From positions 1 to 64,000 of the forward strand of contig JBIKLY010000005.1 in assembly GCA_044359525.1 (NCBI GenBank): DNA of 64,000 bases, in the 5' to 3' direction. The DNA is from CAJBIL01 sp044359525 (lineage in GTDB: Bacteria > Pseudomonadota > Gammaproteobacteria > Burkholderiales > Rhodocyclaceae). Shown in pieces: positions 46,642 to 55,395 of this stretch. A program made the position numbers and the translations under genes. Every line of letters begins with the position of its first letter. The first letter of the stretch is position 1. The notes below the pieces were generated by a model. It ran no database searches. It saw only the letters and a program-made list of their open reading frames with translations, and had not been told where the DNA came from.

Positions 46642-47427
46642 ATGGATGAGCAACCCCTTCTGCTGCGCAACGACCGCCCTGACGGGCTGACCACGCTGAC
46701 GCTGAATCGCCCGAATCAGTTCAATTCGCTGTCGAGCGACATGTTGGGTGCATTGCAGTCGGCGCTTGACGCCATCGCCGTTGATGCCAAAGTTCGCGTT
46801 GTTGTTATCGCCGCCGCCGGCAAGGCCTTTTGTGCCGGGCACGATCTCAAGGAAATGCGCGCCAATCACCACAAGGCATTCATGCAGGCTCTGTTCAAAC
46901 AGTGTGGCAAGGTAATGACGACGATCACGCAGATGCCGCAACCGGTGATTGCCCGCGTGCACGGCGTCGCCACCGCCGCAGGTTGCCAGCTGGTATCGAT
47001 GTGCGATCTGGCCGTCGCTGCCGATGTCGCGCGCTTTGCTACCTCGGGGATCAATGTCGGCCTCTTCTGTGCGACACCGGCGGTCGGCCTGTCGCGCAAC
47101 CTCGGACGCAAACAGGCGCTCGAAATGCTGCTCACCGGTGATTTCATTGATGCGCAGGCAGCCCTGCGGCAGGGTCTGGTCAATCGGGTTGTGCCACTTG
47201 ACATGCTCGATAGCGCGGTCGACGATCTCGCCGGCTCGATTATCGCCAAATCCTCGGTGGCCATCGGCATGGGCAAGCAGATGTTTTACAAACAGCTCGA
47301 AATGGGACTCGATGCGGCCTATCAGTATGCGTCGGAAGTGATGGCCTGCAACATGATGACCGAGGATGCGGTCGAAGGTATTGATGCTTTTGTCGGCAAG
47401 CGTAAGGCGACGTGGAAGGGGCGGTAA
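46642..47427 (+). CDS. ECHDC3-like crotonase family protein (non-canonical enoyl-CoA hydratase)
   Basis: The 261-residue protein has the crotonase fold: LTLNRPNQFNSLSSDM, oxyanion-hole segment FCAGHDLKEMR and a second in HGVATAAGCQLVSMCDLAVA. In true hydratases two glutamates act; here the first is Gln (AAGCQLV) and the second position reads FATSGINVGLF with no Glu, as in human ECHDC3. Hydration of enoyl-CoA by the usual mechanism is therefore doubtful. AAGGAG precedes the ATG. It follows the acyl-CoA synthetase and may act on its product. Confidence 0.88.
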   Translation: MDEQPLLLRNDRPDGLTTLTLNRPNQFNSLSSDMLGALQSALDAIAVDAKVRVVVIAAAGKAFCAGHDLKEMRANHHKAFMQALFKQCGKVMTTITQMPQPVIARVHGVATAAGCQLVSMCDLAVAADVARFATSGINVGLFCATPAVGLSRNLGRKQALEMLLTGDFIDAQAALRQGLVNRVVPLDMLDSAVDDLAGSIIAKSSVAIGMGKQMFYKQLEMGLDAAYQYASEVMACNMMTEDAVEGIDAFVGKRKATWKGR

Positions 47428-47437
47428 CCGATGGCGT

Positions 47438-49354
47438 TCAGCAGGATATCGGCTGGCACAAGGGGATGGCACGCCTGGCCTGCCCTGGTTTGTCAGGCAG
47501 CAGGAAGCGCTGGGCAAACTCCTTGTCGGCCACCGCCGGACTGAACAGATAACCCTGCGCCGTTTCACAATGCAGCCGGGCCAGACGGTTCAGCTGATTG
47601 CTGTTTTCGACCCCTTCAGCAACAACCAGCATGCCGAGCGCCTTGGCCATGGCGATGATGGCGGCGACCAGCGGTTCGCCACCACCACGGCCTGTTTCGA
47701 TTTCCTTGATGAACGCGCGGTCGATTTTCAAGGTATCGAAGGGTAATTGTTGCAGGTAGGACAGCGACGAATAGCCGGTGCCGAAATCATCCAGGGCAAG
47801 TTTGACGCCGGCGGCCGCCAGTTGTCGCAGTTCGTGCAGTGAGTCGCTATCGCTGTGCAGGAAAACCGACTCGGTGATCTCGACTTCAAGTAGCGAAGGC
47901 GGCAGGCTGGCGTCAGACATTTTTTTCAGCAGGCGCTGAGCCAGCCCCGGATTCCACAACTGCCGCGCAGAAACGTTGATTGCCAGCTGTGGCAGCATCA
48001 GACGGGCATCGCGCCATTCTGTGAGCAACTCGATGGCGCGGTCGATGACCCATTCGCCGATCGGCAGAATCATGCCGGTTTCTTCCGCCACCGGAATGAA
48101 TTGATCCGGAGGGACCAGTTGCCCTGCATCGTTGTGCCAGCGCAGCAATGCCTCGCAACCGACGAGCCGGCGTGTGGCGATGCTGACTTGCGGTTGCAGG
48201 AAGAGCATCAGCTGATTCTTTTCGATGGCGTGTCGCAGGCCCGTTTCGATCTGCGCGCGACGTTGAATCGCCTCGTTCATCTGAAAAGTGTAGAAGCGCA
48301 CACCGTTGCCGCCAGCCGCCTTGGCCTGATACATCGCCGCGTCGGCATTGCGCAGCAGGATCTCCGGGGTGACGCCGTCGTCGGGGTAGAACGTCGCGCC
48401 GATGCTCGCGCTGACACAGAGTTCATTGCCATTGGCATCGACCGGTCGGGAAATCGTTTCAAGAATCTTGCTTGTAATGGCATGGGCCTGACCTGCATCG
48501 CTGATCCCGGGCAGCACCACGATGAACTCGTCGCCACCTTGCCGGACGACAATGTCCGTTTCGCGGACACTTTGTTTGAGGCGCTGTGCCAATACCATCA
48601 GCAGCTGATCCCCGACATCATGACCCAGGGAATCGTTGATATCCTTGAAGCGGTCAATGTCGATCAGAAGTACGACGACTGCCTGGGCGTTGCGCTTCGA
48701 CTGGGCCATGGCGCGTGGCAGGCAGTCGGCCAGCAGCAATCGATTGGCCAGGCCGGTGAGTTGATCGTGATGGGCAAGAAAGCGGACCTGTTCTTCGCTG
48801 GCCTTGCGTTCGGTAATGTCGGACACCGAGCCGGCCATCAGGTAAGCGAATCCGCGCCGGTTGCGCAAGGCCAGCCCGCGCGAGGCAAGCCAGCGGTAAT
48901 CGCCGTTCTTGGCGCGCACCCGGTATTCGCAATAAAAATGTGGGGTTTCGCCTTTCAGATGCTGGGCGACGGCTCGGTTGTAGTGGTCTTTGTCTTCCGG
49001 GTGGACGAGTTCAAGCCAGGCGTGGGTGTCGGGGACGAGGTTTTCGGTGTAGCCGAGCAGCGCCAGCAGGCGCTGGCCGACGTTCAGTTCCTTGGAGGCG
49101 GGATACCACGACCACAGGCCGTCGTGCGCTTCACGCATGGCGAGGTCGTGTGCGCGGTAGGTGGCATAAAGATGGCGTAATTCAATGGCGGCCAGTGGCA
49201 GCAGGGCAATCAATACGGCGAGTGCAGCGAGATTGGCGAGGGGAAAAGACAGCAGAATGCCGCTGAGTGCGAGCCCGGTCGCGCTCAGTATCATTACGCC
49301 AAGTCCGCGCCGGCGTCGGCTGGACGAGCGAAGATATGGAATATTTATTACCAT
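47438..49354 (-). CDS. PAS-GGDEF-EAL cyclic-di-GMP protein
   Basis: The 638-residue inner-membrane protein has two N-terminal membrane helices (GVMILSATGLALSGILLSFP, LAALAVLIALLPLAAIEL), a PAS/PAC domain (about 70-195), GGDEF at residues 273-277 and an EAL domain starting near 401. Both are intact: GGDEF, EALLRW, NVSARQ, EITES, DDFGTGYSSL, KIDRAFI and EGVE. An RxxD inhibitory site (RETD) lies five residues before GGDEF, so both synthesis and breakdown of c-di-GMP are possible. ATG 49354 is preferred over the TTG at 49366. It converges on the crotonase gene and diverges from the CoA-transferase gene. Confidence 0.94.
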   Translation of the reverse strand: MVINIPYLRSSSRRRRGLGVMILSATGLALSGILLSFPLANLAALAVLIALLPLAAIELRHLYATYRAHDLAMREAHDGLWSWYPASKELNVGQRLLALLGYTENLVPDTHAWLELVHPEDKDHYNRAVAQHLKGETPHFYCEYRVRAKNGDYRWLASRGLALRNRRGFAYLMAGSVSDITERKASEEQVRFLAHHDQLTGLANRLLLADCLPRAMAQSKRNAQAVVVLLIDIDRFKDINDSLGHDVGDQLLMVLAQRLKQSVRETDIVVRQGGDEFIVVLPGISDAGQAHAITSKILETISRPVDANGNELCVSASIGATFYPDDGVTPEILLRNADAAMYQAKAAGGNGVRFYTFQMNEAIQRRAQIETGLRHAIEKNQLMLFLQPQVSIATRRLVGCEALLRWHNDAGQLVPPDQFIPVAEETGMILPIGEWVIDRAIELLTEWRDARLMLPQLAINVSARQLWNPGLAQRLLKKMSDASLPPSLLEVEITESVFLHSDSDSLHELRQLAAAGVKLALDDFGTGYSSLSYLQQLPFDTLKIDRAFIKEIETGRGGGEPLVAAIIAMAKALGMLVVAEGVENSNQLNRLARLHCETAQGYLFSPAVADKEFAQRFLLPDKPGQARRAIPLCQPISC

Positions 49355-49448
49355 GGGCCTAGTCAATCCGTATTTGCTGGCAAGGTCAAGTTTTTGCGTG
49401 GGCTGTGTCGGGGATGGTCACAACAATCAGCGGTTTAGGGGTTTAAGC

Positions 49449-50744
49449 ATGGAACATGCCATTCTTTATAAGCAGAAGCGCTTGCCGGCGCTTGAGGCGA
49501 TATCACTCGTTATGGATGGCGATTCGATCATCGTGCCGACTGGCGTCGGCGAGCCGCCTCGTTTGTTGACGGCGCTCGCCGAGCGGCGTCTGGCGTTTCG
49601 TGACGTATCGGTCGTTCAATTGTTGCCGCTTCGTCGGTTTGCCTATTTCGATTCGCAAACGTTCGAACATGTGCGACACCTTGCGCTATTTTTCAGCAAT
49701 GTGACGCGGCCCGGTGGTCAGGCCGGCTGGATCGACTACGTTCCTTCTTCCTTTTCCGAGCTGCCAGGATTGATCCGCGATGATCTGATCCATGCCGATG
49801 CCGTGTTCTCGCTCGCTTCGCCAATGGATAGTGAGGGCTATTTTTCGCTTGGTTTGGCGACCGATTACACGCATGCGGCGATTCAGACGGCGCGCAAGAT
49901 CATTCTTGAAGTCAATCCGCATGTGCCTTTTGCCTATGGCAACTGCCGCGTGCATATTTCGCAGGTCAGCGCCATTGTCGAAGACGACGAAGCCCTGCTT
50001 GAAATCCCCGAGCCGCCGATTGATGCGGTTGCCGAGCTGATCGGTCAGCAGGTTGCCGATCTGGTGCCCGACGGGGCAACACTACAGATCGGCTACGGCG
50101 CTACACCGTCGGCGGTAGCCAATCAGCTGGTCGGCAAGCAGGATCTCGGAATCCACACCGAAATGGTCGGCGACAGTATCCTGCGTCTGATCGAGTGCGG
50201 TGCCGTCACCAACCGCCAGAAGAATTTCATGCCCGGCCTGATGGTCGGCTCGTTTGCTTTGGGTTCAAGGGCGCTTTACCGCTATCTCGATCACAATCCG
50301 GTTTTTGAAATGCACCCCGTCGATTTTACAAACGATCCGTGCGTGGCCGGGAGAAACGATAATCTGGTGGCCATCAACGGCAGCATGCAGGTGGATCTGA
50401 TTGGCCAATGCGGATCGGAAAGTCATGGCCCGCTACCTTATTCGGGAACCGGCGGTCAGCTTGATTTTGCGCGTGCTGCAAACCGCTCGCGCGGCGGCAA
50501 AAGCATCATGGTTATGCCGTCGACCGCATGCCACGGCACTGTGTCGCGTATCGTTCCGATGCTCGCGCAGGGAACCCATGTCAGCGTTGGCAAAAACGAC
50601 GTCAATTTCGTGGTGACGGAATACGGTGTTGCAGCCTTGCGCGGTAAATCAGTACGCCAGCGTGCTGCTGCACTGATCGCCATTGCCCACCCCGATTTCC
50701 GGATGGAACTGCAGAACGCAGCGCAGTGCATGAAGATCGCATGA
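49449..50744 (+). CDS. Acetyl-CoA hydrolase / 4-hydroxybutyrate CoA-transferase family protein
   Basis: The 431-residue protein belongs to the Cat1/Cat2-type CoA-transferase family: DGATLQIGYGATPSAVA, IHTEMVGDSILRLIECGAV, VAINGSMQVDLIGQCGSES and SGTGGQLDFARAANRSRGG. The E in GSES is near the expected thioester glutamate region. C-terminal block VSVGKNDVNFVVTEYGVAAL is typical. Exact acyl groups cannot be read; acetate, 4-hydroxybutyrate or butyrate are candidates. RBS-like AGGGG lies before the ATG at 49449. A 9-bp hairpin follows its stop. Confidence 0.85.
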   Translation: MEHAILYKQKRLPALEAISLVMDGDSIIVPTGVGEPPRLLTALAERRLAFRDVSVVQLLPLRRFAYFDSQTFEHVRHLALFFSNVTRPGGQAGWIDYVPSSFSELPGLIRDDLIHADAVFSLASPMDSEGYFSLGLATDYTHAAIQTARKIILEVNPHVPFAYGNCRVHISQVSAIVEDDEALLEIPEPPIDAVAELIGQQVADLVPDGATLQIGYGATPSAVANQLVGKQDLGIHTEMVGDSILRLIECGAVTNRQKNFMPGLMVGSFALGSRALYRYLDHNPVFEMHPVDFTNDPCVAGRNDNLVAINGSMQVDLIGQCGSESHGPLPYSGTGGQLDFARAANRSRGGKSIMVMPSTACHGTVSRIVPMLAQGTHVSVGKNDVNFVVTEYGVAALRGKSVRQRAAALIAIAHPDFRMELQNAAQCMKIA

Positions 50745-50755
50745 AGCGCTATTGA

Positions 50756-50783
50756 GCCCGATATAAAACGGGTAATATCGGGC
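50756..50783 (+). terminator. Hairpin after the CoA-transferase gene, possible terminator
   Basis: GCCCGATAT (50756-50764) pairs perfectly with ATATCGGGC (50775-50783) around a 10-nt loop, 12 bp after the stop. The following bases (ACCTTTA) are a poor T-run, so termination may be weak. Confidence 0.5.
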
Positions 50784-50844
50784 ACCTTTACGCTCGTTTG
50801 TTGCCGGGCCGGCAGGTGCCACAGAAATTGGGCAATTTGTAGAA

Positions 50845-51945
50845 ATGACCTCTCAGCGCATGCGAAAAACAGACCGAAAAATGTCGGGTTCGATTCCGCG
50901 GCGCACCACGCCGGGAACCGGCAGTGTGTCGCAGTTGTGGCGAATCGTTGCGCGCATTGTCTGGGCGTCTGTGATTCTGCTCGGGCTGTTCAGTATCGGG
51001 GTACTCGGCTTTTACCTGATCGGCGCTGACCGGGCGAGTTGGTCGGATGCGGTCTATATGACCCTGATTACCATCTCGACGGTGGGTTATGGCGAGATTG
51101 TGCCGCTCAATAACTTCGGCGCGCGTCTTTTTGCCGGCTTGATGTCGATTGCCGGTCTGGGTGTGCTGACTTTTCTGTTCACCAGCCTGACGGTTTTCTT
51201 TCTTGAGAAAGACCTTGATTATTCCCTGCGGAGACGACGGATGGAAAAGCGGATCAGAAAGCTGCGGCATCATTACATTGTCTGTGGTTTCGGACGCGTC
51301 GGGCGCAATGCTGCGCATGAACTGCACAACACGGGTCGCCACTTTGTCGCCATTGACCCTGAGCAGGCACGTTTTGATGAGAATCTCGAAAAGTTTCCCG
51401 GCCTGCTCTATCTGCAGGGTGATGCTTCCGACGACGATCTTTTGCTCGGTGCCGATATCGCCGATGCTCGCGGCCTGTTTGCGGTAACCGGTGACGACTC
51501 GCGCAATCTGATGATCATCATTACCGCCAAGCAGATCAACCCGCAAATACGGGTGGTAGCGCGTGCTCAGGAAACACGCAATATCGAAAAAATGCGCAAG
51601 GCCGGCGCTGACGAAATCATCTGCCCCGACTTTACCGGTGGAATGCGCATGGCATCGGCGATGGTGCGTCCGCACGTGGTCGGTTTTCTCGACGAGATGT
51701 TGAAGTCGGAAAAGCACGTGCGGGTAGACGAGGTCATCGTTCCTTCCAGTTTCCCGCCTACGCCGATCGGTGATTTGCGCATACGTAATGCAGATTACAT
51801 CCTGCTTGCTGTGCGTGCCGACGGTGAATGGGCTTTCAATCCGACGGATGACTACTTGTTGTGTGCAGGCAATGTCATTGTCGCGATGGCCAGTCCGGCA
51901 GGGCGTGCCCAGATCGAGGCCCATCTGCTGGAAATGCTCGAGTAG
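50845..51945 (+). CDS. RCK/TrkA-N potassium channel
   Basis: The 366-residue protein has two membrane helices (about 33-55 and 88-115) around a pore with selectivity filter STVGYGE, then an RCK domain with Rossmann motif GFGRVGRN (about 150-157), FVAIDPEQ and LYLQGDASDDDLL, and a TrkA-C domain to the end. This is the MthK-like build: one polypeptide with two TM plus RCK-N and RCK-C. No known ligand is visible. It has its own upstream gap, and the promoter is not clear. Basic N-terminus of about 30 residues precedes TM1. Confidence 0.92.
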   Translation: MTSQRMRKTDRKMSGSIPRRTTPGTGSVSQLWRIVARIVWASVILLGLFSIGVLGFYLIGADRASWSDAVYMTLITISTVGYGEIVPLNNFGARLFAGLMSIAGLGVLTFLFTSLTVFFLEKDLDYSLRRRRMEKRIRKLRHHYIVCGFGRVGRNAAHELHNTGRHFVAIDPEQARFDENLEKFPGLLYLQGDASDDDLLLGADIADARGLFAVTGDDSRNLMIIITAKQINPQIRVVARAQETRNIEKMRKAGADEIICPDFTGGMRMASAMVRPHVVGFLDEMLKSEKHVRVDEVIVPSSFPPTPIGDLRIRNADYILLAVRADGEWAFNPTDDYLLCAGNVIVAMASPAGRAQIEAHLLEMLE

Positions 51946-52024
51946 AGGAAAATGAATCCGGATGGCACAGCAAGCTGGTAGCATAGTCGAAGAGGGTTCT
52001 TGACCTGGCGCACAAGGAGAGCAG

Positions 52025-52225
52025 ATGCACCGCAGGATACTGACGGGCGAGCGATTGGTGGCGGTTTTCCTCTGCGGCTGCGTGCTGTTCAATTACCCCG
52101 TACTATCCTTGTTTGACCGCGGCGCAGTTTTCTTCGGCATCCCCCTGCTTTATGCCTATATTTTCGCTGCCTGGGCTGGCCTGATCGCCGTCATGGCCTG
52201 GGTTATCGAACGTCGCATCGAGTAG
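52025..52225 (+). CDS. Small two-helix membrane protein before the symporter-kinase
   Basis: The 66-residue protein has two hydrophobic segments (LVAVFLCGCVLFNYPVLSLF and FFGIPLLYAYIFAAWAGLIA) with a short basic end, and AAGGAG before its ATG. Small proteins of this type (DUF3311/DUF4212-like) sit in front of sodium:solute symporter genes and may be a small subunit. The next gene starts 8 bp after its stop, so they are one unit. Its family assignment is approximate. Confidence 0.8.
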   Translation: MHRRILTGERLVAVFLCGCVLFNYPVLSLFDRGAVFFGIPLLYAYIFAAWAGLIAVMAWVIERRIE

Positions 52226-52233
52226 CCGCCACA

Positions 52234-54993
52234 ATGCTCAACCCCCTGGTCATCATCGCTGCCTCGTTGCTCTATCTCGGGTTGCTGTTTGCAGTTGCCT
52301 GGTGGGGCGACAGGCGTGCCGATCAGGGACGCTCGATCATCGCCAGTCCGACCATCTTTGCGCTCTCGATGGCGGTTTATTGCACCACCTGGACATTTTA
52401 TGGAAGTGTCGGGCGTGCGGCGGTGTCGGGCATCGGCTTCCTGCCGATCTATCTTGGCCCGACGCTGGTGATGACGCTTGGCTGGTTCCTGCTGCTCAAG
52501 ATGATTCGTACGGCCAAGGCCAACCGCATTACCTCGATTGCTGATTTCATTTCTTCGCGCTATGGCAAGAGCCATTTGCTGGGCGGCCTGGTGACCGTGA
52601 TTGCCGTGGTCGGTGTCGTTCCCTACATCGCCTTGCAGCTCAAAGCCGTGTCGAGCAGCGTCAGTCTGCTGCTCAGATACCCGGAGATCGTCATGCCGCA
52701 TCGCAGTGCGACTCTGCCGGTATTCGCCGACATGAGCTTTTATATCGCGCTGATTCTTGCCGCCTTCACCATACTGTTCGGCACCCGGCATCTCGATGCT
52801 ACCGAGCGTCATGAGGGTATGGTGGCGGCGATTGCGCTTGAATCCGTGGTCAAGCTGCTGGCCTTTCTGGCGGTCGGTGTGTTCGTTACTTACGTGGTTT
52901 TCGATGGTTTTGCCGACATCTTCCAGCGGGTCGCCGCAGATGAGAGACTACGCCGTCTAACTACGGCAATTCCGTCGGGGCAGGGTTATACCGGCTGGTT
53001 CTCTCTGACCCTGCTGGCCGGGCTGGCGGTTCTTTTTCTGCCGCGCCAGTTCCAGATCGCGGTGGTCGAAAACGTCAACGAAGCGCATCTGAAGCGCGCT
53101 GCCTGGCTGTTTCCACTCTATCTGCTGCTGATCAATCTCTTTGTCTTGCCGATTGCACTTGGCGGACTGTTGCACTTTGCCGGGCAGGGCGTTGATGCCG
53201 ATACCTTTGTCCTGACCCTGCCCATGGCGCAGCGTCAGGAGGCGCTTGCGCTGCTGGTGTTCATTGGCGGCCTGTCGGCAGCGACCGGTATGGTCATCGT
53301 CGAAACGATCGCCCTGTCGACCATGGTCTGCAACGATCTGGTGATGCCGATCCTGTTGCGCTTTCGCGGCCTGGCACTGAGTAGCTCGAAGGATCTTTCC
53401 GGTTTGTTGCTGGGTATCCGTCGCGGCGCAATCCTTGTCATCCTGCTGCTTGGCTATCTTTATTTCCGGCTGGCGGGTGAAGCCTATGCTCTGGTTTCGA
53501 TCGGCCTGATCAGTTTCTCGGCAGTCGCCCAGTTTGCGCCCGCCATGATCGGCGGTATGTACTGGCGCGGCGGCACCCGGGGTGGCGCGCTGGCTGGGCT
53601 GTCCGCTGGTTTCCTGGTGTGGGCCTACACCTTGTTGCTGCCTTCTTTTGCCAAGTCGGGCTGGCTACCTGCCGACTTTCTGACGCAGGGCTTGTTTGGC
53701 ATCGAGTTGTTGCGACCGCAGCAACTTTTCGGCCTGACCGGCCTTGATGAAATTTCTCATTGCTTGTTCTGGAGTTTTTTTGCCAATATCGGCGCCTATA
53801 TCGCGATCTCCCTGTTGCGTCCGCCGAGTGCCGCCGAGGCCAGTCAGGCAACCCTGTTCGTTGATGCACTTAAACACACGCGGCCGGTTGGCGCAGCGCT
53901 CTGGCGCGGACGTGCCGAAGTTGCCGATCTGCTTGTGCTGGTCGGGCGGTTTCTTGGCCCGCAACGTGCCGAATCGGCGTTTGCGGCCTATGCGCGAAGT
54001 CATGGCGGGAATGCCGTTGAGTCACTGGAGGCCGATGCCGATCTGGTGCATTTTGCCGAGTCGCTGCTGGCCGGTGCCATCGGCAGCGCTTCGGCGCGCG
54101 TGATGGTGGCTTCGGTCGCCAAGGAGGAGCCGCTCAGTCTTTCCGAAGTGATGAATATTCTCGATGAAGCCTCACAGTTGCGCAGCTACAGTCGCGAGCT
54201 GGAGCGCAAGTCGCACGAATTGACGACCGCAACACGGGAACTGAAGGCGGCTAATGATCGTCTGCAGGAGCTTGATCGGGTCAAGGATGACATCATGTCT
54301 TCGGTGACGCACGAGCTGCGCACACCACTCACTTCAATCCGTGCCTTTGCCGAATTGCTGCGTGATGATCCGAAAATGCATCTCGCCGATCGGGAGCGCT
54401 TTCTGTCGATTATCGTCAGCGAGACCGAACGTCTGGCCCGTCTGATCAACCAGACACTCGATCTGGCAAAGATCGAATCAGGTAATGCTGACTGGCACGG
54501 CACCCGGCTCGATCTGAAAGAGGTTATCGAGCAGTCGCTGATGGCGACCAGCCAGCTCTTCAACGAGAAACGGGCGCGTATTGAACTTGATTTGCCAGAC
54601 GGTCTGCCGCTGATTCTGGCCGACCGGGATCGCTTGATTCAGGTAATGTTGAATCTTCTGTCAAATGCGGTAAAGTTTCTTCCACCGGACACCGGTCGGG
54701 TAAAAGTTGGCTTGTGCGCCCGGGCCGATGCGCTCGAAGTGAGTGTGGCTGACAATGGCCCAGGAATCCGGACGGAAGATCACCAGATTATTTTCGAAAA
54801 GTTTCGTCAGGTTGGTGATGCAATGACCGATAAACCGGCTGGCACCGGTCTTGGCTTACCGATCAGCCGCCGGATTGTCGAGCATTTCGGCGGCCGGCTG
54901 TGGGTGGAAAGTGTGCCGGGTGAAGGTGCGACTTTTCGCTTCTCTCTACCGCTGGCACTGGCCGGGCAGGCGGAAGCAGCGGCCGGCCCGTAA
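52234..54993 (+). CDS. Sodium:solute symporter-histidine kinase fusion (CbrA-like)
   Basis: The 919-residue protein couples a symporter-like membrane domain (about 1-520, more than ten helices; FALSMAVYCTTWTFYGSVG and FLPIYLGPTLVM early on) to a kinase module. After a linker with coiled coil (LRSYSRELERKSHELTTATR) come HisKA with phosphorylated His in SVTHELRTPLTSIRAFAELL (about 690), N-box NLLSNAVKF, DNGPGIRTEDH and GTGLGLPISRRIVEHFGG. It is the CbrA architecture without a visible PAS. The symporter part is presumed to sense or carry a metabolite. The response regulator follows 21 bp later. Confidence 0.93.
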   Translation: MLNPLVIIAASLLYLGLLFAVAWWGDRRADQGRSIIASPTIFALSMAVYCTTWTFYGSVGRAAVSGIGFLPIYLGPTLVMTLGWFLLLKMIRTAKANRITSIADFISSRYGKSHLLGGLVTVIAVVGVVPYIALQLKAVSSSVSLLLRYPEIVMPHRSATLPVFADMSFYIALILAAFTILFGTRHLDATERHEGMVAAIALESVVKLLAFLAVGVFVTYVVFDGFADIFQRVAADERLRRLTTAIPSGQGYTGWFSLTLLAGLAVLFLPRQFQIAVVENVNEAHLKRAAWLFPLYLLLINLFVLPIALGGLLHFAGQGVDADTFVLTLPMAQRQEALALLVFIGGLSAATGMVIVETIALSTMVCNDLVMPILLRFRGLALSSSKDLSGLLLGIRRGAILVILLLGYLYFRLAGEAYALVSIGLISFSAVAQFAPAMIGGMYWRGGTRGGALAGLSAGFLVWAYTLLLPSFAKSGWLPADFLTQGLFGIELLRPQQLFGLTGLDEISHCLFWSFFANIGAYIAISLLRPPSAAEASQATLFVDALKHTRPVGAALWRGRAEVADLLVLVGRFLGPQRAESAFAAYARSHGGNAVESLEADADLVHFAESLLAGAIGSASARVMVASVAKEEPLSLSEVMNILDEASQLRSYSRELERKSHELTTATRELKAANDRLQELDRVKDDIMSSVTHELRTPLTSIRAFAELLRDDPKMHLADRERFLSIIVSETERLARLINQTLDLAKIESGNADWHGTRLDLKEVIEQSLMATSQLFNEKRARIELDLPDGLPLILADRDRLIQVMLNLLSNAVKFLPPDTGRVKVGLCARADALEVSVADNGPGIRTEDHQIIFEKFRQVGDAMTDKPAGTGLGLPISRRIVEHFGGRLWVESVPGEGATFRFSLPLALAGQAEAAAGP

Positions 54994-55014
54994 TGTAATT
55001 AAATCGGAAACGTG

Positions 55015-55395
55015 ATGACGGAAACGATGACAAAAAAAGTGCTGATAGCCGACGATGAACAAAACATCGTCATTTCCCTTGAGTTCCTTTTGCGTCGCGA
55101 AGGTTTCGAGGTGTTTATCGCGAGTGACGGCGAAGAGGCGCTGCTTCGTTTGCGCGCCGAGAAGCCCGATCTGGTATTGCTTGATGTGATGATGCCGAAG
55201 ATGAATGGTTTCGACGTCTGTCAGGCCATACGTGCCGACCCTGATCTGGCGGATATCCGCGTTTTGATGCTCACCGCCAAGGGGCGCGAGGCCGAAGTCA
55301 GCAAGGGGCTTGGCCTCGGTGCCGACGCCTATATGACCAAGCCTTTTTCAACCAAGGAGCTGGTGGCTCAGGTTCGTGCGCTACTGGGTGTGTAA
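55015..55395 (+). CDS. Single-domain response regulator
   Basis: The 126-residue protein is one receiver domain: acidic ADDE near the start, phosphorylated Asp in LVLLDVMMPKMNG, MLTAKG and the conserved Lys in YMTKPFSTKEL. There is no output domain. It follows the symporter-kinase and is followed directly by the exonuclease-fusion gene (no spacer between stop and ATG), so it is the kinase's likely partner. GGAAA lies before the ATG at 55015; ATG 55027 is also possible. Confidence 0.92.
   Translation: MTETMTKKVLIADDEQNIVISLEFLLRREGFEVFIASDGEEALLRLRAEKPDLVLLDVMMPKMNGFDVCQAIRADPDLADIRVLMLTAKGREAEVSKGLGLGADAYMTKPFSTKELVAQVRALLGV

Noticed and set aside
51961..51980. TGGCACA word resembling a sigma-54 promoter before the small membrane protein gene
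   Set aside because: The GG to GC distance is two bases too short for a -24/-12 promoter.
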